From Rhizobium leguminosarum bv. viciae USDA 2370 (GTDB lineage Bacteria; Pseudomonadota; Alphaproteobacteria; Rhizobiales; Rhizobiaceae), in the NCBI RefSeq assembly GCF_002008365.1, contig NZ_MRDL01000019.1, positions 1-32,601 of the forward strand: 32,601 bases of DNA, written 5' to 3'. The stretch's first letter is position 1; every line of letters starts with the position of its first letter. The position numbers and the translations under genes were made by a program. The notes beneath the pieces were generated by a model that was not told where the DNA came from, made no database searches, and saw only the letters and a program-made list of their open reading frames with translations. Below, piece after piece: positions 23,347 to 30,926 of this stretch.

Positions 23347-24221
23347 GGCTGACCCCCACCCAGCTTGTTCACATAAAGCGCGAGTATCTTTATCTCAGCT
23401 GGACTTAGGCGTTCGTCCCAGGTGGGCATATGTCCCTGCCGTCCGCCATGGATCGACTGGACGATCCGTTCGATACCCCCGCCGTAAATCCAGCGGCCGT
23501 CGGTCAGGTTCGGCGCACCGACATCCTGTTTGCCTTTGGCATCTTCGCCGTGGCATGCCACACAGCTAGCCATGAACACTTGGCGGCCAGCAGCGATCTG
23601 GCTGGCGTCTACGGATTCGGTGGACGTATTGCTCAACGAATAGACATAGGCGGCGACGTCGCTCACCTGTTTTCGGTTGAGCATTTCATCTGTTCCGAAC
23701 GCAGGCATCTGCGACACGCGGCTTTGCGAGTGCGTCGTATTGACGCCCACCGTCATGGTCTGGACGATTTTTTCTGGTCCTCCACCCCAAAGCCAGTCGT
23801 CATCGGTAAGATCGGGGAAGTCTCGTCCGCCCTTGCCGTCCCTTCCATGACAGGCGGCGCAGTTGTCTCCGAACAACTGGTGGCCGCTGGAGGCCACCTT
23901 CTCCATCAGCTTTTCGTCGGCACGGATTTCATCAAAGGAACTGGTCTCGATCTTCTCGATCCAGGGCGCGCGCGAAGCATCGGCTTCTATGATCTTTCGC
24001 TCTACCGCCTGTTTTTGACTCGTGCCGATCAGGCCCCTCGTATATGTGCTTCCAAGCGGCCAGGTCGGATACAGTATCCACCAGAGAGCGGCGAACAGGT
24101 GGGTGATGATCAGGAAGAGCAGAACCCCGCGCGGTACAGGAGTATCGAGCTCCTTGATGCCGTTCCAGATGTGTCCCGTCGTCTTCCTGCCTGTTACGGG
24201 ATCGACTTCCTCTATCGCCAT
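23343..24221 (-). CDS. fixP: cbb3 oxidase subunit III, di-heme cytochrome c FixP/CcoP
   Basis: 292 residues. It carries electrons to the oxidase core at the periplasmic face. A cytoplasmic N-terminus is followed by a helix (about 32-51) and two c-type heme motifs, CAACHG (from C121) and CVACHG (from C220), each with a downstream Met ligand candidate (SQMPAFG and GHMPTW). The start overlaps the fixQ stop by 10 bases and the stop overlaps the next gene by 4. Confidence 0.96.
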   Translation of the reverse strand: MAIEEVDPVTGRKTTGHIWNGIKELDTPVPRGVLLFLIITHLFAALWWILYPTWPLGSTYTRGLIGTSQKQAVERKIIEADASRAPWIEKIETSSFDEIRADEKLMEKVASSGHQLFGDNCAACHGRDGKGGRDFPDLTDDDWLWGGGPEKIVQTMTVGVNTTHSQSRVSQMPAFGTDEMLNRKQVSDVAAYVYSLSNTSTESVDASQIAAGRQVFMASCVACHGEDAKGKQDVGAPNLTDGRWIYGGGIERIVQSIHGGRQGHMPTWDERLSPAEIKILALYVNKLGGGQP

Positions 24222-24382
24222 GGGGTGTCGTCCTTATCGAATATGTCCGTTTCCGCCCGATCGAAGCGCGCCTTGTTGGAAGGCCAGAAGGTGTAGATGA
24301 TCACCCCGATCGAAAACAAAATGAGATAGAACAGGCCCCAAACCTTGGACAGTTCCAACATGGTTTCGTGGGTAAGATCCAT
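24212..24382 (-). CDS. fixQ: cbb3 oxidase small subunit FixQ/CcoQ
   Basis: 56 residues read directly from the DNA, starting MDLTHETMLELSKVWGLFY. It has a single membrane helix (about 15-33) and the family-typical FWPSNKARFD followed by an acidic tail. CAGGGGAT precedes the ATG by 6 bases. It starts 18 bases after the fixO stop and overlaps fixP by 10 bases. It stabilises the oxidase. Confidence 0.95.
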   Translation of the reverse strand: MDLTHETMLELSKVWGLFYLILFSIGVIIYTFWPSNKARFDRAETDIFDKDDTPWR

Positions 24383-24400
24383 TTCAAATCCCCTGAGGAA

Positions 24401-25153
24401 TCAATTGTTGGGGTTCGGCATCTGCTCCGGTGCCGCAGTGTTCTGGTAGGCAGCCTTTGTGAGCCGGCCAAGCACCTGCAGATAGGCGACCATGGCGTCC
24501 ATTTCCGTCACGCTGGTTTTTACGCCGTCAAACGCAGAGACCTGCGTGTCTTGCCCATAACGTTCCGTGACGCCTGAGGACTGTTCGCTATCTGGATTGG
24601 CTTGGCCGAAGGCATCGGCAGACGCGTTTGCGACCATGTCATCCGTATAAGGCACTCCCACGCTTCTCAGGGCCGCCAGTTGGTCACGCAGATCGCCCAG
24701 ATCGAGCGGGGTTGTCGCCAGCCATTGATAGGACGGCATATTGGATTCCGGGACGACCTCGCGAGGGTTGATCAAATGGGCCACGTGCCAGAGATCGGAA
24801 TACTTCCCGCCGATGCGCGCCAGATCGGGACCCGTGCGCTTTGATCCCCACAACATGGGATGGTCGTACTTGGATTCGACCGCAAGAGAATAAGGACCGT
24901 ACCGCTCGACCTCGTCCCGCAGCGTTCTGATCATCTGGCTGTGGCAGGCGTAACAGCCTTCGCGAACATAGATGTTCCGGCCCGCCGCCTCGAGGGGTGT
25001 GTACACTCTCATGTCGGGGGCGTCCTCGACCGTCTCGTGGATCGTGAACAGCGGGGCGATCTCGACGAGCCCGCCGACGCTTCCCGCTACAACGATAGCC
25101 AGCATAAACCCGACGGCCGTACGTTCCAGTCTTCCGTGCAGACGTTCGCTCAT
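24401..25153 (-). CDS. fixO: cbb3 oxidase subunit II, mono-heme cytochrome c FixO/CcoO
   Basis: 250 residues. It has an N-terminal membrane anchor (about 12-32), a heme motif CYACH (67-71) in REGCYACHSQMIRTLRDEVE, and SNMPSYQWL with the probable Met ligand. These features are diagnostic of the FixO family, which passes electrons from FixP to FixN. It begins 3 bases after the fixN stop. The C-terminus is slightly extended (TAAPEQMPNPNN). Confidence 0.96.
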   Translation of the reverse strand: MSERLHGRLERTAVGFMLAIVVAGSVGGLVEIAPLFTIHETVEDAPDMRVYTPLEAAGRNIYVREGCYACHSQMIRTLRDEVERYGPYSLAVESKYDHPMLWGSKRTGPDLARIGGKYSDLWHVAHLINPREVVPESNMPSYQWLATTPLDLGDLRDQLAALRSVGVPYTDDMVANASADAFGQANPDSEQSSGVTERYGQDTQVSAFDGVKTSVTEMDAMVAYLQVLGRLTKAAYQNTAAPEQMPNPNN

Positions 25154-25156
25154 CTC

Positions 25157-26800
25157 TCACTCCGCCGGTGCGTTTTCGAGAATGCCCGAAGTCAGGGGCG
25201 CATCGTGAACTGCTCCCGCGGCGGGAGCTGTTCGTACGGTCATCCAGATATTGAAGCTCGCCACGATCGCCCCAAGGAGGAAAAGCAGCCCTCCGAAAGC
25301 GCGTGCGATGTAGTAGGGATACATCGCCAGCAGACTGTCGACGAATGAATAGACCAAACTGTTGTCGGCGGAATAAGTGCGCCACATCAAGCCTTGGATA
25401 ATGCCGGAATTCCACATGGCGAAAACGTAGATGAGCGTGCCAGCAAGCGCCAACCAGAAGTGGACTTCGACCAGGGCTGCAGAATACATCCTTTCGCGTT
25501 TCCAGATCGATGGAACGAGTGTGTAGAACGCGCCGAACGTTATCATGGCAACCCAGCCCAGCGCACCGGCATGAACGTGGCCGACCGTCCAATCGGTATA
25601 ATGAGACAGTGAGTTGACGGGTCTGATTGCCATGAAAGACCCTTCGAATGTCGACAGCCCATAGAAGAACGCCGCCATCATGATGAAGCGAAGAGTGGCG
25701 TCGTCACGCACGCGATGCCAAGCCCCGTTCAACGTGAGCAACGCGTTCCCGGCCGACGCCCACGACGGAACGAGCAGCATGACCGAGAACGTCATTCCAA
25801 GGTTTTGCACCCAGATAGGCAGCGCGGTGTAATGGAGATGGTGGGACCCCGCCCACATGTAGAAGAAGGTGATCCCCCAGAAGCTGAGAATGGACAATCG
25901 ATAGGAAAAAATCGGCCGCTCGGCGCGGATCGGCAGATAATAGTAGAGCATCCCCAGGAAGCCCGACGTCAGAAAAAACGCCACGGCGTTGTGCCCGTAC
26001 CACCACTGGACCATCGCATCCTGTACACCGGACCAGACCGTGTAGCTTTTGGCGTGTCCGAACGATACCGGCACTGCCAGGTTGTTGACGATGTGGAGGA
26101 TCGCCACCACGATGATGAAGGCGAGATAATACCAGTTGGCCACGTAGATGTGGGGTTCCTTGCGCCGCGCCAAGGTGCGTACGAAGAGCGCGAAATAGGC
26201 GATCCAAACGATCACGAGCCAGAGGTCGGCATACCATTCCGCTTCCGCGTATTCCTTGGACTGGGTAACGCCCATGAAATACCCGCTGACCGCGATCAGA
26301 CAGAAAAGGTTGAAGCCGAAGATCACGAACCAGGGCGAGAGTTGATCGGCCAACCTTGCGCGCGATGTTCGCTGAACGACATGGAATGATGTCGCGATCA
26401 ACGCGTTTCCGCCGAAGCCGAAGATCACCCCTGTCGTATGGGCGGGCCGTATACGGCCGAAGCTCGACCACGCCGTATCGAAATTCAGGCTCGGCCAGGC
26501 AAGCTGTGCAGCTGCCCAGACGCCGATGAACATGCCAAAGATCGCCCACGCCAATGTGAAGGCCACGCCGACCTTGATCGGATCGTCATAGTAGCTGGAA
26601 AAGCGCGAAGCATCCGGTTCTTCGTCGAAAGCCGAAGTCAGGATGTAGCAGAACAACGCGCCGCAATACACAAGGACGATAGCGCCGTGAATGCCGATGG
26701 GATCGAAGCGGCCAGCGGCCGCCATCGCGACACCGACAACCATCAAAGCGATAAGTATAGCTGCCGCGAACCCCCGTTCGCCGGTCGTGAGTTGTCCCAT
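25157..26800 (-). CDS. fixN: cbb3 oxidase catalytic subunit I FixN/CcoN
   Basis: 547 residues, about the usual length. It reduces oxygen at high affinity, allowing respiration at very low oxygen as in nodules. The heme-copper oxidase core is visible in the twelve-helix pattern, including GVIFGFGGNALIATSFHVVQ with a heme b ligand His, WWYGHNAVAFFLTSGFLG with the CuB ligand His and the cross-linked Tyr region, and HHLHYTALPIW with the CuB His pair. The ATG is preceded by a G-rich site (GGGGGGATGGGGA). It is the first gene of the cluster. Confidence 0.97.
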   Translation of the reverse strand: MGQLTTGERGFAAAILIALMVVGVAMAAAGRFDPIGIHGAIVLVYCGALFCYILTSAFDEEPDASRFSSYYDDPIKVGVAFTLAWAIFGMFIGVWAAAQLAWPSLNFDTAWSSFGRIRPAHTTGVIFGFGGNALIATSFHVVQRTSRARLADQLSPWFVIFGFNLFCLIAVSGYFMGVTQSKEYAEAEWYADLWLVIVWIAYFALFVRTLARRKEPHIYVANWYYLAFIIVVAILHIVNNLAVPVSFGHAKSYTVWSGVQDAMVQWWYGHNAVAFFLTSGFLGMLYYYLPIRAERPIFSYRLSILSFWGITFFYMWAGSHHLHYTALPIWVQNLGMTFSVMLLVPSWASAGNALLTLNGAWHRVRDDATLRFIMMAAFFYGLSTFEGSFMAIRPVNSLSHYTDWTVGHVHAGALGWVAMITFGAFYTLVPSIWKRERMYSAALVEVHFWLALAGTLIYVFAMWNSGIIQGLMWRTYSADNSLVYSFVDSLLAMYPYYIARAFGGLLFLLGAIVASFNIWMTVRTAPAAGAVHDAPLTSGILENAPAE

Positions 26801-26953
26801 TGTTCCCCATCCCCCCGGCTATGTCGATGATGGTGCGCCACAAAGCGTTGAAAGGCAATCAGTTCTGCGAGCCTGCACACGCGAAGATAGACATAGATCG
26901 TCCATCACAATCGCCGTTGGACCGATTTGTGCCTGAAACAGAAGACCGTGTTA

Positions 26954-26970
26954 TTCGCTCATGGAGCGAA
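26954..26970. promoter_or_regulatory. palindrome upstream of fixN
   Basis: TTCGCTC and GAGCGAA form a perfect 7-bp inverted repeat around ATG, about 155 bases upstream of the fixN start. It is not a FixK/FNR-type site. It could bind another regulator or be part of the structured region to its right. Confidence 0.35.
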
Positions 26971-27017
26971 CGTTCCCGTTGTCATTTGAACGCGGGATGC
27001 GCTTCACCACTGGCCAA

Positions 27018-27117
27018 GGCGCCGCGCGTCTTTTCAGACGCGCCAAGGACGCTGTAACACTTTGAATTGCCGAATAATTTTATCCTTAAATCGATGCCGA
27101 TTTAAGGAATTATGCAG
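27018..27117. repeat. structured intergenic element between fixN and tRNA-Thr
   Basis: It contains an 8-bp perfect stem (gcgcgtct 27024-27031 with agacgcgc 27036-27043) and an 11-bp perfect stem (tccttaaatcg 27083-27093 with cgatttaagga 27098-27108). The second is extended by ATAAT/ATTAT (27074-27078 with 27109-27113). Both sets of arms have 4-base loops. The wording, including gacgctgtaacactttgaat between the stems, resembles a sequence I recall as common between genes in Rhizobium, so I call a repeat or small structured RNA; the family was not checked. Confidence 0.5.
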
Positions 27118-27165
27118 TGGGATGAAAGCAGGAAAACTGAAGCCTACCTAAGCGCCGAAAGAAAA

Positions 27166-27241
27166 TGGTGCCGCTTGCAGGACTCGAACCTGCGACCCCA
27201 TCATTACGAATGATGTGCTCTACCACCTGAGCTAAAGCGGC
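27166..27241 (-). tRNA. tRNA-Thr (anticodon CGT)
   Basis: The minus strand folds as a full cloverleaf of 76 bases. The acceptor stem GCCGCTT pairs with AAGCGGC, followed by A and an encoded CCA. The D-arm is AGCTCAGGTGGTAGAGC. The anticodon stem CATCA/TGATG holds the loop TTCGTAA, giving CGT, which reads the Thr codon ACG. The T-arm is GCAGGTTCGAACCTGC. Confidence 0.98.
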
Positions 27242-27331
27242 CCCTCGCGGCCGAAGCATGCGGCCCGCGATTTGCATGGCGCTGATACAGCCATTGTTGG
27301 AAGATTTCAAGCGCCCTGTCATGGCTTTGGC

Positions 27332-27361
27332 AAAAAAGAGGGGAGGGCGCCTCAGAGCGCC
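27332..27361 (-). terminator. possible terminator of the nitronate monooxygenase gene
   Basis: On the minus strand GGCGC and GCGCC (27357-27361 and 27346-27350) form a 5-bp stem that overlaps the stop codon. A run of six T's (27332-27337) lies 8 bases further. The stem is short and the gap to the T's long, so it is a weak call. Confidence 0.4.
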
Positions 27362-28311
27362 AGCCGGGCGCGTGCCGCCCTGTATTCGTCCTCCAGCCGG
27401 TCGACGAGTTTGGCCACCGGCTCGACCGCCTTGATCGCGCTAATGCCCTGGCCGCTGCCCCATATGTCCTTCCAGGCCTTGGCGCCGCCGACAGCCTGCT
27501 CGAAATCCATCTTCGAAACATCGGCAAGCGGCAGGTTGTCCGGGTCCATGCCGGCAGCCAAGATTGAGGGCTTGAGGTAGTTGCCGTGCACGCCGGTGAA
27601 ATAGTTGGAATAGACGATATCGCTGGCAGCGCCTGCGACGATCGCCTGCTTGTAGGCGTCCGCGGCGCGGGCTTCCTCGGTGGCGATGAAGGGCGAGCCG
27701 ATATAGGCCATGTCGGCGCCCATCGCTTCTGCGGCAAGGATGGCGCCGCCGGTGGCGATCGCGCCGGCCAGCAGCAGCGGCCCGTCGAACCATTCGCGGA
27801 TTTCCTGGACGAGCGCAAAAGGCGAAAGCGTGCCGGCATGGCCGCCGGCGCCGGCCGCCACCGCGATCAGCCCGTCAGCCCCCTTGCGGATTGCCGAATG
27901 GGCGTGGCGGTTGTTGATGATGTCATGCAGCACGATGCCGCCATAGGAATGCACGGCGGCGTTGACCTCCGGCACGGCGCCGAGCGAGGAGATGACGATC
28001 GGCACCTTGTATTTGACGCAGAGCGACAGGTCGTGCTCCAGCCGCTTGTTCGACATGTGGACGATCTGGTTGACGGCAAAGGGGGCGGCCGGCCACTCCG
28101 GATGGGCGGCGTCGTGGCGGGCAAGCTCCTCGGTAATCTCCGCCAGCCATTCGTCGAGTTGGCTTTCCGGCCGGGCGTTCAGCGCCGGAAACGCCCCGAC
28201 GATGCCGGCCTTGCATTGCGCCAGCGTCAGCGTCGGATGCGAGATGATGAACAGCGGCGAGCCGATGACCGGCAGTCTCAATCTGTCCTTGAGGATCGGG
28301 GGCAGGGCCAT
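27352..28311 (-). CDS. nitronate monooxygenase (FMN-dependent, NMO/NPD family)
   Basis: 319 residues, normal for the family. It oxidises alkyl nitronates such as propionate-3-nitronate, a plant toxin, using FMN and oxygen. Visible are the N-terminal LPVIGSPLFIIS strand, the GAGGHAG stretch with the catalytic-type His and FMN phosphate contact, LLLAGAIATGGAILAAEAMGAD, and MAYIGSPFIATEEA. The start has GGAAG 9 bases upstream. The gene stands alone, with a perfect palindrome just above its start, and would suit a soil and plant-associated bacterium meeting nitro-toxins. Confidence 0.92.
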   Translation of the reverse strand: MALPPILKDRLRLPVIGSPLFIISHPTLTLAQCKAGIVGAFPALNARPESQLDEWLAEITEELARHDAAHPEWPAAPFAVNQIVHMSNKRLEHDLSLCVKYKVPIVISSLGAVPEVNAAVHSYGGIVLHDIINNRHAHSAIRKGADGLIAVAAGAGGHAGTLSPFALVQEIREWFDGPLLLAGAIATGGAILAAEAMGADMAYIGSPFIATEEARAADAYKQAIVAGAASDIVYSNYFTGVHGNYLKPSILAAGMDPDNLPLADVSKMDFEQAVGGAKAWKDIWGSGQGISAIKAVEPVAKLVDRLEDEYRAARARLAL

Positions 28312-28325
28312 GGTTCGTCGCTTCC

Positions 28326-28349
28326 ATTGACGTTTACGAAAACGTCAAT
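28326..28349. promoter_or_regulatory. operator-like palindrome at the nitronate monooxygenase start
   Basis: Perfect 10-bp arms, attgacgttt (28326-28335) and aaacgtcaat (28340-28349), flank a 4-base spacer. It lies 15 bases upstream of the ATG, overlapping the expected promoter or leader. The form suits a TetR-, MarR- or GntR-type dimer; no regulator gene is adjacent. Confidence 0.65.
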
Positions 28350-28599
28350 CTCATAACAGAGATGAAAAGGCGATAAAAGAGCGGCTGCCATGCCTTCGTC
28401 GATTTCAGCCCGAATATATACGTCCGAGAAAGCTAATAGAATAAGGCCCGCAAGCGGTGAAACCTGCCGATTATCCCCGCCGATCAACGGCGGCCCGCCC
28501 TCGCAAGGCTTGCGGTTTGCCGCACTTGACGCTACCGAATTTTGATGGAGAACGGCGGGGATTGCAGTCCGATGCCGAATTCAAGGTGAAGGACTGAAT

Positions 28600-29787
28600 G
28601 TGAGCGGATTAGAAACGGCCATCAGAACTGCGCTCGAGAATTCCGATCGCGATAATCCGGAGGTTCGAGCGAGGATCTATCAGTCCGCCCGCCAGGCGCT
28701 GGAAGCTGGCCTGCGCAAGCAGGATATCACCGACACCGAGGTCGTCGCCCATCACCGCCATCGCCTGGAAAGCACCATCCACGCCATCGAGGGCGAGGAG
28801 CGCGACCGCCTTCACCCACGCCAGAGGCCGCCTGAAGTGCCCGTGCCGCCCGTGGTGGAAATGCCGGCGCCGCCGGTTCACCAAGCCGAAATCGATCAGT
28901 TTGACGGTCCCATGGTCTCAGGCGAGACCCGTGCGCCCGACGTGGCCCCAAGCCGCGGCGACGAGTCCAGCCTCGACGACGTGCATGCCGGGAGTGCCGA
29001 TCATCTGGCTGCCGCCCCCGTCGGCGAGGAACGCCTTACCCGCGGTCAGCGCGCCACCAATATGGATTTCCGTCCGGAGCGGGCGGCAGGCCGCCGCAAG
29101 CCGCGAAAATTCTTTTCGAGACTGCTCGTCTGGTGCGTCCTGCTGGCCTTCATCGGCATCGGCGCCTGGTGGGCGCATACATCAGGTCTGCTGATGTCGG
29201 CGGCAGAGCGCGACACCAGCGTTGCCAACCCGCCGGCAAGCACCCAGCCCGAGGATTTCACCGGCAATGACGATGGCGACGGCAATGCCGCCTCCCACAC
29301 TGATCAGCCGGTGACCATCGATCCGCAGAACAGCTTCTCGGCCGATTGGATCCCGCTGTTCAAGCCTGAAGACGCCGACAAGATCCAAAGCGGCCCGCGG
29401 GCGCGCACTGAAAAAATCGCCGAGAATGACGGCCCTGCCGTGCGGTTGATTTCCGAGAGCGGTACGGCCGATGGCAACATCTCGATCAGCGTACCCCCCT
29501 CGGTGCTGCAGCAGCTTGCCGGCAAATCCTCGACGATCGCGCTGACACTGCAATCCACCACCGACGAGCCGACCCAGATCACCGTCGAATGCAATTTCCA
29601 GACGCTCGGCAATTGCGCCCGCCATCGCTTCAACGTCACCCGGGAAAAATCGGATGCGCTGCTGCAGGTGAAGTTCGACCGCTCGCTGGCGCCGAATTCG
29701 CCGGGCACGCTGACGATCAACAGCGATCTCGACGGCAAGGCACGCGGCATCAATCTCTTCGCCATCCGCATCCTGCCGGGGCAATGA
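28600..29787 (+). CDS. single-helix membrane protein of unknown function
   Basis: 395 residues from a GTG at 28600, with GGTGAAGGA just upstream. Residues 1-70 are helical (SDRDNPEVRARIYQSARQAL). A Pro-rich, acidic linker follows to about 165, then one membrane helix (LLVWCVLLAFIGIGAWWAH). The region outside the helix ends in a beta-rich domain of about 150 residues (from DWIPLF to the C-terminus) with one Cys pair (ECNFQTLGNCARH). It looks like a cell-envelope protein with an outside sandwich domain. No catalytic residues are identified. Confidence 0.8.
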   Translation: MSGLETAIRTALENSDRDNPEVRARIYQSARQALEAGLRKQDITDTEVVAHHRHRLESTIHAIEGEERDRLHPRQRPPEVPVPPVVEMPAPPVHQAEIDQFDGPMVSGETRAPDVAPSRGDESSLDDVHAGSADHLAAAPVGEERLTRGQRATNMDFRPERAAGRRKPRKFFSRLLVWCVLLAFIGIGAWWAHTSGLLMSAAERDTSVANPPASTQPEDFTGNDDGDGNAASHTDQPVTIDPQNSFSADWIPLFKPEDADKIQSGPRARTEKIAENDGPAVRLISESGTADGNISISVPPSVLQQLAGKSSTIALTLQSTTDEPTQITVECNFQTLGNCARHRFNVTREKSDALLQVKFDRSLAPNSPGTLTINSDLDGKARGINLFAIRILPGQ

Positions 29788-29790
29788 TCT

Positions 29791-29859
29791 CAGCCCCGGC
29801 GGAGCCGGTGGCTCAGCCCCGGCGGAGCCGGTGGCTCAGTCCCGGCGGAGCCGGTGACC
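29791..29859. repeat. three tandem 23-bp repeats between convergent genes
   Basis: The unit begins cagccccggcggagccggtg and is repeated at 29791-29813, 29814-29836 and 29837-29859; the third copy has a few substitutions. Each unit contains the self-complementary CCGGC-GGA-GCCGG, so the array would fold into stems in RNA of both strands. It sits between the stop codons of two convergent genes. Confidence 0.85.
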
Positions 29860-29881
29860 CCGGTCCCGATGCAATCGGTGG

Positions 29882-29911
29882 CCTTATTTCAGAAAGCCCT
29901 ATTTCAGGAAG
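29882..29911 (-). repeat. 15-bp tandem duplication over the ppk2 stop
   Basis: On the minus strand the last codons GGC TTC CTG AAA TAG are followed at once by GGC TTT CTG AAA TAA, so the four C-terminal residues G-F-L-K and a stop are coded twice. Two of fifteen bases differ. Confidence 0.75.
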
Positions 29912-30780
29912 CCTGGGCCTGAGCCGATGATCTCTGCGTCGACCGTTCCCAGCGCCTTTTTGTCCTTGCCGTCATAATCCATCTTGTTCAGCATGTGGCG
30001 GATCAGCTCGAGGCGCGCCCGCCGCTTGTCATTGGCGCGGATCACCGTCCAAGGCGCGAAATCCGTATGGGTTTCCTTCAGCATCCGGTTGCGCTTGTCG
30101 CTGTAATCGCTCCATTTCGTCAGCGCCGCGATGTCCATCGACGACAGTTTCCAGACTTTCAGCGGATCGTGCCTACGGTCATGGAAGCGCTTCAGCTGCA
30201 TCTCGCGGCCGATATCGAGATAGAATTTGAAGAAGAAGATGCCCTCATGGGCGATGATCTTTTCGAGCTGCGGCGTCTGCTTGAGGAAGTCTTCATATTG
30301 CTGCGGCGTGCAGAAACCCATGACCGGCTCGACGCCGGCGCGGTTGTACCAGGAGCGATCGAACAGCACGAATTCGCCGGCCGTTGGAAACTGCGCGACA
30401 TAACGCTGGAAATACCATTGCCCCTGCTCGCGCTCGGTCGGCTTGGTCAGCGCCACGACGCGCGCAAGGCGAGGGTTCATATGCGCGGAGGAGGCGGAGA
30501 TCGCGCCGCCCTTGCCGGCAGCGTCCCGTCCCTCAAACAGCGCCATCACCCGCTTGCCGGTCGCCTGCAGCCAGAACTGCACCTTGACGAGTTCGATCTG
30601 CAGCTTTTCCAGCTCCTCCAGATAGTCCTCTTCCTTGAGCTTCTTCTTGTAGGGAAAATCGCCGGATTCCAGCGCATGTTCGTCCACCCAGTCCGGCAGA
30701 ATGGGATCGTCGACATCAAAGGTGCGTTTCTTTCCGCGGATCTCCAACTCCACGGCCCTGTTTTCGACGTCCTCGTCCAT
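29899..30780 (-). CDS. ppk2: polyphosphate kinase 2
   Basis: 293 residues, the size of single-domain PPK2. It uses polyphosphate to phosphorylate nucleoside diphosphates (or the reverse) in the cytoplasm. Walker A is GRDAAGKGG (84-92), Walker B lies in [12 protein letters not shown], and the lid is seen in [35 protein letters not shown] is diagnostic of the family. The ATG at 30780 has GAGGAGGAG upstream; the frame above it overlaps the divergent promoter. It is divergent from phoR, so phosphate control is plausible. Confidence 0.94.
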   Translation of the reverse strand: MDEDVENRAVELEIRGKKRTFDVDDPILPDWVDEHALESGDFPYKKKLKEEDYLEELEKLQIELVKVQFWLQATGKRVMALFEGRDAAGKGGAISASSAHMNPRLARVVALTKPTEREQGQWYFQRYVAQFPTAGEFVLFDRSWYNRAGVEPVMGFCTPQQYEDFLKQTPQLEKIIAHEGIFFFKFYLDIGREMQLKRFHDRRHDPLKVWKLSSMDIAALTKWSDYSDKRNRMLKETHTDFAPWTVIRANDKRRARLELIRHMLNKMDYDGKDKKALGTVDAEIIGSGPGFLK

Positions 30781-30926
30781 ATGCTCCTCCTCGGCCTGAT
30801 CGTTTCTCTCGTGCAGGCGAACATAGTTACCGTTGAAAATCAAATCTTTCGCGGCCGGCCGGTCATTTTTCTTAAGCTTCGGCTGCGGCCTTTCCCATCT
30901 CAGAGGGCCAGCCGAAAACTTCTGTC

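Noticed and set aside
26848..26862. Possible FixK/FNR box before fixN (TTGA, then ATCA)
   Set aside because: The half-sites are one base too far apart for the TTGAT-N4-ATCAA pattern, and the site is only about 50 bases from the start codon.
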